From the NCBI RefSeq assembly GCF_002836715.1, contig NZ_PJAT01000097.1:1-64000 (forward strand): a stretch of DNA of 64,000 bases. The letters are read 5' to 3'. The notes beneath the pieces were generated by a model that searched no databases, was not told where the DNA came from, and worked only from the letters and a program-made list of their open reading frames with translations. This DNA comes from Psychrobacter sp. 4Dc. GTDB taxonomy: Bacteria; Pseudomonadota; Gammaproteobacteria; Pseudomonadales; Moraxellaceae. The position numbers were made by a program, and so were the translations under genes. Of this stretch, positions 53,470-64,000 are shown one piece after another; position 1 is the first letter of the stretch, and each line of letters starts with the position of its first letter.

Positions 53470-54645
53470 ATGCAATTATCGATCAATCGAGAATCGTTAC
53501 TAAAAGCTATCAACTTGATCGCCAAAGCCGCTGATAAACGCCACAATATGGTTATATTGGGTAATATCAAGCTACAGCTATCAGAATCTGAGCTTATCTT
53601 AACAGCGTCAGATTTAGAGGTAGAGCTGACATCGACATTGAAATTGCCTGCTGGTGCTTGTGTTGAAGCCGGTACAACGACGCTTCCTGCAACCAAGCTA
53701 AAAGATATTTGTAAATCGCTACCAGCGCAGGCGCAAGTTAATCTAGTAACTCAGGTAAATGAGCGTTGCTTGTTAACTAGTGGTAAGAGTCGTTTTACAT
53801 TGGGAACATTGCCAAGCGAAGACTATCCGAGCTTGGGTAACCCTGAAAATATCACACCTCTGACTATTAGCCGTAATCGTCTGACAGATTTGATTCACAA
53901 AACACAGTTTGCAATGGCGATTCAAGATGTACGCTACTACTTAACAGGTATGTTATTTGATGTTTCACAGCAGCAACTGACAACGGTAGCAACAGATGGT
54001 CATAGATTGGCATTAGCCCGTAGTGTGATCAATGTAAGTGCAGATCTCAATATGCAGGCTATCTTGCCGCGTAAGGCAGTGATTGAGCTTGAGCGTTTAG
54101 CTTCTGAGCTTGGTAAAATGTTGGGTGATCAAGATAACGCAGTTACCCTAAGTTTTGGCCGGGAGTTTTTACAAGTAAGCTTACCATTTGGTGATGTCGA
54201 TAGTGCAGGAAAGGTCAGCCAAGATTTGATGGTGACATTTACTGCGCGTTTGATTGATGGTAAGTTCCCTGATTATCGCCGTGTGATGCCGAGCAATACT
54301 GACAAGCTGGCTTTATTCAGTCAAGAAAAAATGACGGACGTATTACGCCGCGTTGCCATTTTGAGTAATGAAAAATCTCGTGGTGTGGTCTTTAATTTTG
54401 CTAGCGATGGTATGGTCGAAGTACGTGCTAATAATGCTGAGCAGGATGAAGCAGTCGAGATGATACAAGCTAAGTATCAAGGTGAGCCAATGGAGTTGTC
54501 GTTTAATGCTGCTTATCTGCAAGATGTATTAGGCGTCATCCAAGGCGATTTACAAATGCATATGAGCCAATCGAATGCCTCTGTATTGGTCAATCAACTA
54601 AATGATGAGTTCCATCAGTATGTCATTATGCCAATGCGTATATAG
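53470..54645 (+). CDS. dnaN: DNA polymerase III beta sliding clamp
   Basis: This 391-aa protein has three homologous clamp domains of about 130 residues each. Conserved segments include MQLSINRESLLKAINLIAKA, TDGHRLAL (about 175) and the C-terminal MPMRI of the ligand pocket. It forms the ring that tethers polymerase III. It follows dnaA with a 160-base gap. Confidence 0.98.
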   Translation: MQLSINRESLLKAINLIAKAADKRHNMVILGNIKLQLSESELILTASDLEVELTSTLKLPAGACVEAGTTTLPATKLKDICKSLPAQAQVNLVTQVNERCLLTSGKSRFTLGTLPSEDYPSLGNPENITPLTISRNRLTDLIHKTQFAMAIQDVRYYLTGMLFDVSQQQLTTVATDGHRLALARSVINVSADLNMQAILPRKAVIELERLASELGKMLGDQDNAVTLSFGREFLQVSLPFGDVDSAGKVSQDLMVTFTARLIDGKFPDYRRVMPSNTDKLALFSQEKMTDVLRRVAILSNEKSRGVVFNFASDGMVEVRANNAEQDEAVEMIQAKYQGEPMELSFNAAYLQDVLGVIQGDLQMHMSQSNASVLVNQLNDEFHQYVIMPMRI

Positions 54646-54741
54646 TGTGTTTTTCTTTAGAAATAAACAAAATCGAATAGAAATAATACGTTTCAAAGGG
54701 CTTTATTTTTAGTACTGAATATTGATTTTTAATAAACTTTT

Positions 54742-54765
54742 GCCTGTTAAATTAGCAGGCTTTAA
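54742..54765 (+). terminator. Weak hairpin between dnaN and recF
   Basis: The arms GCCTG / CAGGC with a 9-base loop are followed by TTTAAT. The short stem and interrupted T-run make it at best an attenuator. Confidence 0.35.
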
Positions 54766-54783
54766 TGGGCGGCTATCGATACC

Positions 54784-55995
54784 ATGATTGAACGTCTACA
54801 AATATCCCATCTTAGAAACCTTACTCAAATTAGTGTAGAGCCTGCTGCCTGCAACATAATTATTGGTGCAAATGGCAGTGGTAAAACCTCGTTGCTCGAA
54901 GCTATATTCTTGTTATCAAGAGGTAAGAGCTTTCGTCATCACCAGCCTAAACGTTATATCCAACATCATCAAAATAACACGACTGTTCATGCTAAGCTCA
55001 ATGATAGTCGTACTTTAGCTATTCAAAAGCAAGCAGATGCTACGACCATCTTACGCCTCAATCAAACCACTGTTTATAACCAAAGTATCTTGACAGAGCA
55101 GCTACCTACATTGCTGATAGATCCATCGACGATGGATATGTTGGAGCAGGGAAGTGCGAGCCGTCGACAGCTGCTAGATTGGTTAGTGTTTCACATGAAA
55201 CAAGGGTTCCATCCACAATGGATGGCTTATCAACGCCTACTGAAACAGCGCAATAGTTTGCTAAAGAGGACTCGTCATTTAACCCAAGTACAGCTTTCTG
55301 AGCTGAAATCATGGGATAAAGGGTTGAGTAACCATGCTGCTTTGATTCATCATTATCGCGAGCAAGTATTTACTGAATGGCAGCCTTATTTTGCCAAGAG
55401 TATTTTACAGCTATTGCCTTCTTACGCTGAGCAACTGAGCCTGAGCTATAACGCTGGTTATGACACCAGTGTCGCGCTAGATGTGCAGCTTAATGAGCGG
55501 TTAGAGCAGGATTTGCAATTGGGATATACTCGTATAGGCAATCATCGTGCTGATATTCATGTGCATTGGCGTTCTGATGAGTCTATAAGCGATCAAACGA
55601 CAGATGCGAGAACAGCAGCTTCAGCAAATAGTATCCAAACCAAACTACCGACTTTAAAAGAGCAGGCAGCAAATGTATTGTCTCGCGGTGAAAAGAAACT
55701 GCTCATTACTGCACTGCGCCTATCGCAGCTACCACTGTTGCTAAACGATGAAGAGAGCAGTGACTCACTCAATGATGATTTATCATCGAAAGCAACCCCT
55801 GTTGTGCTTCTAGATGATATCACTGCAGAACTAGATGATAGAGCTATAGAAATACTGCTATCGACCCTAGCTCAACTCCCTTGCCAAGTATTTATGACCA
55901 GTCTAACAGACGATATTTTACCTTTAGTTAATGAACTTTGGTCACAACCAAATACGTTTCACGTGAAACAAGGAAAAATCTCATTTACTAACTAA
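54784..55995 (+). CDS. recF: DNA replication and repair protein RecF
   Basis: This 403-aa SMC-like ATPase has Walker A GANGSGKTS, signature LSRGEKK and Walker B PVVLLDDI. It loads RecA at gaps via RecFOR. Two parS-like sequences are inside the gene: 55187-55202 (encoding VFHMKQ) and 55955-55970 near the 3' end (encoding TFHVKQ). An acidic Ser-rich insert (EESSDSLNDDLSS) lies just before Walker B. Confidence 0.95.
   Translation: MIERLQISHLRNLTQISVEPAACNIIIGANGSGKTSLLEAIFLLSRGKSFRHHQPKRYIQHHQNNTTVHAKLNDSRTLAIQKQADATTILRLNQTTVYNQSILTEQLPTLLIDPSTMDMLEQGSASRRQLLDWLVFHMKQGFHPQWMAYQRLLKQRNSLLKRTRHLTQVQLSELKSWDKGLSNHAALIHHYREQVFTEWQPYFAKSILQLLPSYAEQLSLSYNAGYDTSVALDVQLNERLEQDLQLGYTRIGNHRADIHVHWRSDESISDQTTDARTAASANSIQTKLPTLKEQAANVLSRGEKKLLITALRLSQLPLLLNDEESSDSLNDDLSSKATPVVLLDDITAELDDRAIEILLSTLAQLPCQVFMTSLTDDILPLVNELWSQPNTFHVKQGKISFTN
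55187..55202. promoter_or_regulatory. parS-like site within recF
   Basis: TGTTTCACATGAAACA has one mismatch to consensus. It is about 3.3 kb right of the dnaA start. Confidence 0.7.
55955..55970. promoter_or_regulatory. parS-like site at the 3' end of recF
   Basis: CGTTTCACGTGAAACA has one mismatch at the outermost base; the central 14-bp palindrome is perfect. It is 25 bases before the recF stop codon ends. Confidence 0.75.
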
Positions 55996-59136
<3,141 letters not shown>

Positions 59137-59164
59137 ATTTGAAACTGGTTACTGACAATTTATA

Positions 59165-59198
59165 AAAATACCGCTTTGATATTCAAGGCGGTATTTTT
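59165..59198 (+). terminator. Terminator after gyrB, fused to a parS-like site
   Basis: AAAATACCGC (59165-59174) pairs with GCGGTATTTT (59188-59197). The T-run continues directly into the parS-like palindrome starting at 59198. Confidence 0.88.
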
Positions 59199-59213
59199 GT
59201 TTCACGTGAAACT
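59198..59213. promoter_or_regulatory. parS-like site after gyrB
   Basis: TGTTTCACGTGAAACT has one mismatch at the last base. It is intergenic, about 7.3 kb right of dnaA, and shares bases with the gyrB terminator T-run. Confidence 0.75.
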
Positions 59214-59262
59214 CATTTTCTAACGTTGCTATTATTTAATAATTATAATTTGTGGGAATCAA

Positions 59263-59886
59263 ATGGTTGAAGTAATTTTACTCGCTATTGCTTTAGCGAT
59301 GGATGCGTTTGCAGTGTCGATAGGGTTGGGTGCTAAGGCTCAAAAATATAGTCATCAATATGTACTGCGCTTGGCTATTTATGCTGCGCTTTACTTTGGT
59401 ATCGCTCAGGGGATAATGCCTCTTATCGGATACTTATTAGGTGCGGCAATGTTGGGTTGGTTGGCCGCTGCTGCACCTTGGATTGGCGGTACTATATTGA
59501 TTGCTCTAGGTGGCAAAATGCTTTACGAAGTGTTTACTGCTGATGAGTCAGATGATGACAGTGGTGATCTAGACGTCAATGATGATATTAACACTGATAG
59601 TGATACAGTAACAGCCACGAGTAAGCATGGACATATCAATCATCGCACTATGTTTACGTTAGCAGTTGCAACCAGTATTGATGCAATGGCGGCAGGGTTT
59701 ACGCTGAATTTATTGGCACTGAACGCGTGGTTAGCTTGCCTTATTATCGCTGTAGTAACCGCTATATTTGGCTGGCTCGGGGTTTATTTGGGACGTCGCT
59801 CAGGTACATGGCTAGAGGATAAGGCTGAAGCATTGGGCGGTATCGTGCTTATAGCGATTGGTCTAAAAGTGATGTTTTTTAGCTAA
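59263..59886 (+). CDS. mntP: Putative manganese efflux pump MntP
   Basis: This 207-aa inner-membrane protein has six helices in two repeats. The conserved acidic motifs are [16 protein letters not shown] in helix 1 and [16 protein letters not shown] in helix 4, which match MntP (DUF204). It exports Mn2+. The cytoplasmic loop between helices 3 and 4 carries an unusually long acidic stretch ([20 protein letters not shown]). No manganese riboswitch is seen in the short upstream gap. Confidence 0.93.
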   Translation: MVEVILLAIALAMDAFAVSIGLGAKAQKYSHQYVLRLAIYAALYFGIAQGIMPLIGYLLGAAMLGWLAAAAPWIGGTILIALGGKMLYEVFTADESDDDSGDLDVNDDINTDSDTVTATSKHGHINHRTMFTLAVATSIDAMAAGFTLNLLALNAWLACLIIAVVTAIFGWLGVYLGRRSGTWLEDKAEALGGIVLIAIGLKVMFFS

Positions 59887-59916
59887 TTTATTTAGTTTTT
59901 TACTGAGTATTTATGC

Positions 59917-59953
59917 AAAAGCACCGCTTTGAATATCAAAACGGTGCTTTTTT
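59917..59953. terminator. Terminator mntP / rlmF, fused to a parS-like site
   Basis: AAAAGCACCG (59917-59926) pairs with CGGTGCTTTT (59942-59951), with A and T runs on both sides. It is between convergent genes, and the T-run leads into a parS-like palindrome. Confidence 0.9.
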
Positions 59954-59968
59954 GTTTCACGTGAGACT
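59953..59968. promoter_or_regulatory. parS-like site after mntP
   Basis: TGTTTCACGTGAGACT has two mismatches to consensus, both in the right half. The arrangement repeats that seen after gyrB. Confidence 0.55.
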
Positions 59969-59992
59969 CAAATTAGTAATTTTACTTAGTGA

Positions 59993-61030
59993 TTATTCTT
60001 CGTCAGTGTCAAAGCGCCAAGCTAGTACGCGAGTGCTTTTTTGACCTTGGCTCATCTCGATAATGCGCATTTGAGCGACGTTTAGCTGCTTTAATAATAA
60101 TTGCAATGGCTTAACGTTTTCAGATTTCGACACTAAAGTAGTAAACCAGCCAACGTGTTCTGCAAAGCTCTGACTTTCTTTTGCCATCTTGGTCAGGAAG
60201 GCAATCTCGCCACCTTCACTCCATAGCTCTTTATGCTGACCACCGAAGTTTAGGTTTTGCGCAGCGTTGCCTGATTTGGTTGAGCTACGGCTGATTTGCT
60301 CGCTTTCATTTTTACCACGATGACGCTGCAAGTTGTGTTGCTTGCGACTATTGGCTTCCATCGCTTCTTCTAATGAAGCATGAAACGGAGGGTTACAAAC
60401 CACGACATCAAAATAATCTTGACGACCAATGATGTTTTTAAAGATAAACTTAGGCTCAGGCTGCAGCTTTACTTTGACCGCACTCTTTAGTTTTGAATTA
60501 GCTTCACAAATCAGCGCTGCGGTGTTGACTGAGATAGGGTCAATGTCACTTGCTGTAAAGCGCCAGCCATAGCTTTGACTACCAACGATAGGGTAGATAG
60601 CACTGGCACCAGTACCGATATCAAGGGCGTGAATTTCTTTACCCGTTGGCGGTGTGTTGTCGGCATTTACGTGAGTGGTTTGTGCCAGTAAATCTGCGAT
60701 GTAGTGAATATAATCGGCACGTCCAGGAATAGGCGGGCATAGATAGCCTTCAGGAATATCCCAAAACTTAACACCGTAATAGTTCGCCAACAGTGCTTTG
60801 TTCAGCACGCGAACAGCCTGATGATCCGAGAAGTTAATCGTCGACTCACCTTTAGGATTGGTAATGGTATGGTCAGCAAGCTCGGGTAAGGCGCGAGTCA
60901 GTACCGCAAAGTCGTAACGACCTTGGTGCGGGTTACGTGGATGCAGCTGACCGAGTTTTTTTGCGGTCGCAGGAGATCTGTTTCTGTGTTTACTATTTGC
61001 AGGGTTACGGGTCATGGGCTTACTTGTCAT
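59993..61030 (-). CDS. rlmF: 23S rRNA (adenine-1618-N6)-methyltransferase RlmF
   Basis: This 345-aa SAM methyltransferase has the family start [13 protein letters not shown], motif [17 protein letters not shown] and catalytic motif [10 protein letters not shown] (NPPF type). It methylates N6 of A1618 in 23S rRNA. The first 25 residues are basic and disordered. It is convergent with mntP. Confidence 0.93.
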   Translation of the reverse strand: MTSKPMTRNPANSKHRNRSPATAKKLGQLHPRNPHQGRYDFAVLTRALPELADHTITNPKGESTINFSDHQAVRVLNKALLANYYGVKFWDIPEGYLCPPIPGRADYIHYIADLLAQTTHVNADNTPPTGKEIHALDIGTGASAIYPIVGSQSYGWRFTASDIDPISVNTAALICEANSKLKSAVKVKLQPEPKFIFKNIIGRQDYFDVVVCNPPFHASLEEAMEANSRKQHNLQRHRGKNESEQISRSSTKSGNAAQNLNFGGQHKELWSEGGEIAFLTKMAKESQSFAEHVGWFTTLVSKSENVKPLQLLLKQLNVAQMRIIEMSQGQKSTRVLAWRFDTDEE

Positions 61031-61117
61031 AATGTCAGGCTACGATATATGGATATAAGTAACCAGTGTAGCAGATTTCGCAGGTTGCTAATTGTTTATC
61101 CGCGCTTTATCGGTCGC

Positions 61118-61873
61118 TTATCGATGACGCAATATCAAGTTGAGCCCTAATACGATCATCGCAGTACCCAATACGCGGTCGATCCAATGCTCAAACCTTT
61201 GGAAGCGTCGATGTACCGCAGGGATAGAGAGTAGCATGACGACCGTACTAAACCACGCCATCTGTAACACCATCATCCATACACCATAAATAGCCAATTG
61301 CCAAAGCGGGATATCAGGCGACAATACAAGAGTAAAAATAGCTACAAAATATACAGGGGCTTTTGGATTAAAAACATTACAAAGGAATCCGCGACGCAAC
61401 GTAGCAAAGGTAGATTCGCCATTACTAGGCAATTTTTCGATAGTGGTTTCTTTGGTTGTAGGTGTGGTTTGGCTAGCAAGCGCATCTTGCGAAGCGTGAG
61501 CGCTTGAATCTACTTGTGAGTCTGTTTTTTCCAAAGGATGTGTTTTTTCAAAAAGTTGAACGGTCTCTAAATCTGCTGGTTTTTTAGGCTTGGCTTGGAT
61601 ACCTTGCCAACCTAAATAAATCAGATAGCTGCCCCCCAACCATTTAATAGTAGTCAATAACGGCTGCGAATGAGCAATGACAGTCGCCAGTCCTAATACA
61701 GAATAGATAATATGGACGGCAAGACCTAAGGTAATACCGAGACTGCAAATCAAACCTGTGCGTCGACCTTTTGCTAATGTCTGCTGCGAGACTAAGACAA
61801 AATCAGGGCCAGGTGAGGCTGCAGCCAATAGATGTACGCTAGTGATGAGTAAAAAACCGTGCCAAAATTCCAT
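61118..61873 (-). CDS. LysE-family amino-acid exporter
   Basis: This 251-aa protein has about five or six membrane helices. The RhtB/LysE signature AAASPGPDFVLVSQQTLAKGRRTGL is near the N-terminus, and the second conserved region GFLCNVFNPKAPVYFVAIF follows. A long hydrophilic loop (about residues 88-140; Thr/Ser/Lys-rich) separates helices 3 and 4. The substrate is probably threonine, homoserine or another neutral or basic amino acid, but is undetermined. The start at 61873 (MEFWHGF) follows AGAG and is typical; the frame extends 14 codons upstream. Confidence 0.88.
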   Translation of the reverse strand: MEFWHGFLLITSVHLLAAASPGPDFVLVSQQTLAKGRRTGLICSLGITLGLAVHIIYSVLGLATVIAHSQPLLTTIKWLGGSYLIYLGWQGIQAKPKKPADLETVQLFEKTHPLEKTDSQVDSSAHASQDALASQTTPTTKETTIEKLPSNGESTFATLRRGFLCNVFNPKAPVYFVAIFTLVLSPDIPLWQLAIYGVWMMVLQMAWFSTVVMLLSIPAVHRRFQRFEHWIDRVLGTAMIVLGLNLILRHR

Positions 61874-62102
61874 AAAATACTCTGAACCATATTTAGACCT
61901 GCAACATAGTTGCACTTATCGTAAATGAGGTCAACTTTTATCGATTTTTGCACTATGCGAGTCATCTCTATGGCTTGTGTTATAGAACGAGGGTGTCTAT
62001 ATTAAAGGTGACTTATCGCTCAATCTCTACCGATAAAGTATCGAGATTCGACTATATAACCACTCATTATATTCCAATAATTACTTTAACAAGGATGGAA
62101 CC

Positions 62103-62903
62103 ATGACTACGGATAGTAACGCCACAGAAAACCGCATCACTTATAACACCCAAGGCCATGTTTGCCTTGTCGGGCTAAACCGTGCCAATAAACGCAACGC
62201 CTTTGACAGTCATATGATTGCCCAACTGTCTGACGCCATGACTCGCTACGAGGCGGACGATAACTTACGCTGTGCGCTGATATTTGCCCATGGTGATCAC
62301 TTCACTGCTGGGCTAGATTTGGTAGAGCTGCAAGACAAGCTAAACGATGGCGTGTTTGAGTTTAATGATGATCAAATCGACCCATGGGGTATCAGTGGAA
62401 AACTGCGCACCAAACCAGTGGTCGTCGCGGTAAAAGGTACTTGCTTCACTGTGGCTATCGAGCTGATGCTAAATAGCGACGTGGTCATCGCTAGTGATAA
62501 CTGTAACTTTGCACAAATGGAAGTCCAGCGCGGCATTATGCCATTTGGTGGCGCAACGGTACGCTTTGTCGCCGCTGCTGGCTGGCAAAAAGCCATGCCG
62601 TATCTACTCACTGGTAAAGCATTCGATGCGCAAACGGCCGATAGGCTGAATTTGGTCAGCGAAGTGGTAGCAAATGGTTCTGAATATGAGCGTGCATTGA
62701 CGCTAGCCCAAGAGGTCTGTAAAGCCGCCCCTTTGGGTGTGAGAGGGGCATTGTCTTCAGCACAAGATGCCAGCCGTAATGGTGCAGCAACGGCATTGGC
62801 CAATATCCATAGCTATCTGCCGCCGCTGTTTCATTCAGAAGATGCAAAAGAAGGGGTAATGGCGATGGTTGAGAGACGTGAGGCTGAGTTTAAGGGGCGT
62901 TAA
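62103..62903 (+). CDS. Crotonase / enoyl-CoA hydratase family protein
   Basis: This 266-aa crotonase-fold protein has NKRNAF near the CoA-binding start, GDHFTAGLDL as the first oxyanion segment, and VAVKGTCFTVAIELMLNSD where enoyl-CoA hydratases have the second oxyanion Gly and Glu. The first catalytic Glu position is not obvious (ELMLNSDVV region), so the reaction is uncertain. It could be a hydratase, isomerase or thioesterase-like crotonase. AAGGA precedes the ATG. It stands alone, followed by a terminator. Confidence 0.85.
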   Translation: MTTDSNATENRITYNTQGHVCLVGLNRANKRNAFDSHMIAQLSDAMTRYEADDNLRCALIFAHGDHFTAGLDLVELQDKLNDGVFEFNDDQIDPWGISGKLRTKPVVVAVKGTCFTVAIELMLNSDVVIASDNCNFAQMEVQRGIMPFGGATVRFVAAAGWQKAMPYLLTGKAFDAQTADRLNLVSEVVANGSEYERALTLAQEVCKAAPLGVRGALSSAQDASRNGAATALANIHSYLPPLFHSEDAKEGVMAMVERREAEFKGR

Positions 62904-63011
62904 TATTAATACAGTTTAAGAGTGTTTCTCATACGCAAAAGATAAAAGGACGATATGTGCACTTACCTTTTAAACTTCCGTAAAAATCCTATTTAATCAA
63001 ACATACCAACC

Positions 63012-63040
63012 AAAAAAACCTCGCAATTGCGAGGTTTTTT
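63012..63040. terminator. Bidirectional terminator crotonase / YadA-head gene
   Basis: AACCTCGCAATTGCGAGGTT is a perfect palindrome flanked by A and T runs, between convergent genes. Confidence 0.92.
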
Positions 63041-63114
63041 CATTTTATCGAGTATTACTGACTTATCTAGCATGGCTGGTTATAGCTATACCAGTGTTAT
63101 TGGCTCAACTATAA

Positions 63115-63933
63115 TTATTTAGCTTTCTGGTAGTAATCAACCATCATCGTACCTAAAGTGCCGTTATTATCGATCGTGACGATTCTGACCGTACCTGATT
63201 GTGCTGCAGTACTCGACTGCACTTGTCCAGCGTTACCTAACACGACTTGGTTGTCTTTAGACGCCTTTGCCTCGTTACCGATAGCGATACTGTTCATGCC
63301 GCCTGCCATAGATTTATTACCGACCGCCACCGAAGTTGTGCCTTGTGCCATAGCCGCTTCACCAATAGCGGTAGAGCGCATACCGCTTGCATTGGCTAGA
63401 TGACCAAACGCTTGTGCGCGTTCAGCGGTAGCTTTTGACTGCCAACCGATAGAGGTTGAGCCTAGACCAGCGGCATTAGCTTCACCGCCTACGGCTGTTG
63501 CTGAATTTAGACCTGCATTGGCTTTATTCCCGACAGCAACTGTATCATTATTGCCACCTGCCATAGCTGCCTCACCGACAGCGGTAGAGCGTACACCACT
63601 TGCATTGGCTAGATGACCAAAAGCTTGTGCACGTTCGGCAGTGGCTTTTGATTGCCAACCAATAGAGGTTGAGCCTAGACCAGCAGCGTTAGCTTGACCG
63701 CCAACGGCAGTAGCTGAGTTTAATCCTGCATTGGCCTGACTACCGATGGCAACGGTATCATTGGTGCCGCTAGTTGTGGCAGCGTTGCCGAGAGTGATGG
63801 CGGTGCTGCTAGCTGCGTTTGCAGTCTGATGGTCAGTTCCTGTTGCCATAGCAGTGCAAGAAGCGGTTGCGGCAATGGCAAAGGTGAGGGCACTAATCTT
63901 TAGTACTGATTTTGGTAAAAAGTCCATTTTCAT
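63115..63933 (-). CDS. Secreted protein of YadA-head-like repeats, no membrane anchor
   Basis: This 272-aa precursor has an N-terminal signal (residues about 1-30, hydrophobic core ISALTFAIAATA; a Cys in TASC could be a lipobox). The mature chain consists of left-handed beta-roll repeats of about 14 residues with the SxAxGxxAxA pattern of trimeric autotransporter heads (for example STAVGEAAMAGG, SIAIGNEAKAS). Residues 58-127 are repeated almost exactly at 129-198 (71-residue period). The C-terminal YadA beta-barrel anchor and coiled-coil stalk are missing. The start at 63933 has AAGGA seven bases upstream. A stand-alone adhesin-like or surface protein is inferred. Confidence 0.82.
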   Translation of the reverse strand: MKMDFLPKSVLKISALTFAIAATASCTAMATGTDHQTANAASSTAITLGNAATTSGTNDTVAIGSQANAGLNSATAVGGQANAAGLGSTSIGWQSKATAERAQAFGHLANASGVRSTAVGEAAMAGGNNDTVAVGNKANAGLNSATAVGGEANAAGLGSTSIGWQSKATAERAQAFGHLANASGMRSTAIGEAAMAQGTTSVAVGNKSMAGGMNSIAIGNEAKASKDNQVVLGNAGQVQSSTAAQSGTVRIVTIDNNGTLGTMMVDYYQKAK

Positions 63934-64000
63934 TCTTCATTCCTTTTTGTTAGCCTTGATGGCTTATTAGATAGTTTGGGTAGATGTTGATAGATTATAA

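Overview
The window looks like a chromosomal segment of a Psychrobacter-like member of the Moraxellaceae (Gammaproteobacteria). The evidence is moderate-to-low GC content, the gene set (Na+-NQR accessory genes apbE and nqrM, yeast-type threonine synthase, grpE-dnaK without dnaJ, a PanZ-like GNAT protein, fmt-rsmB beside a hybrid kinase) and the sequence style of DnaA, GyrB and RibD. Genus is inferred from recognition, not from a database search. Almost all of it is core chromosome; the only clear mobile element is one IS3-family insertion sequence.

Left part, 0-29 kb. The tail of an Na+-NQR locus (apbE, nqrM) is followed by an MFS exporter and by a tesA-ybbA-[unknown 222-aa gene]-ybbP cluster. 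Next come avtA, hisH and hisB (a detached piece of histidine synthesis), a PanZ-like protein, tRNA-Phe, a DUF4385 protein, gph, comM (yifB), hemN, a QmcA/NfeD pair, a small outer-membrane beta-barrel, bioF-bioC, dnaK and grpE, an HSL-type alpha/beta hydrolase, and a membrane metallophosphoesterase.

Middle part, 29-44 kb. A TIGR01777 epimerase is followed by two tandem paralogous small membrane proteins. The second is split by an IS3-family element (31400-32676) with a 3-bp target duplication. A minus-strand block follows: fmt, rsmB, thrC, a LysM protein, dprA and tsaC, read right to left. A plus-strand 917-aa hybrid sensor protein has lost the phospho-accepting histidine motif but keeps an intact C-terminal receiver.

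Origin region, 44-60 kb. Minus-strand ribE, ribD, nrdR, mnmE, yidC, yidD, rnpA and rpmH face plus-strand dnaA, dnaN, recF and gyrB. The AT-rich gap between rpmH and dnaA (about 51.4-51.72 kb) holds at least five consensus DnaA boxes and is called as oriC. Eleven 16-bp parS-like palindromes related to TGTTTCACGTGAAACA lie between 29.2 and 60.0 kb. Ten of them fall within about 14 kb of dnaA, and five lie inside protein-coding genes. A second compact cluster, with four DnaA-box matches interleaved with three parS-like sites, fills the 431-bp gap between ribD and ribE. parA and parB are not in the window. mntP, rlmF, a LysE-type exporter, a crotonase and a YadA-head-like secreted protein close the window.

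The observations most worth following are the parS landscape (including sites embedded in coding sequence and fused to terminators), the DnaA-box/parS cluster in the ribD-ribE gap, the degenerate hybrid kinase, the unknown gene inserted in the tesA-ybbA-ybbP operon, the IS-split paralogue, and the mosaic codon use in dnaA.
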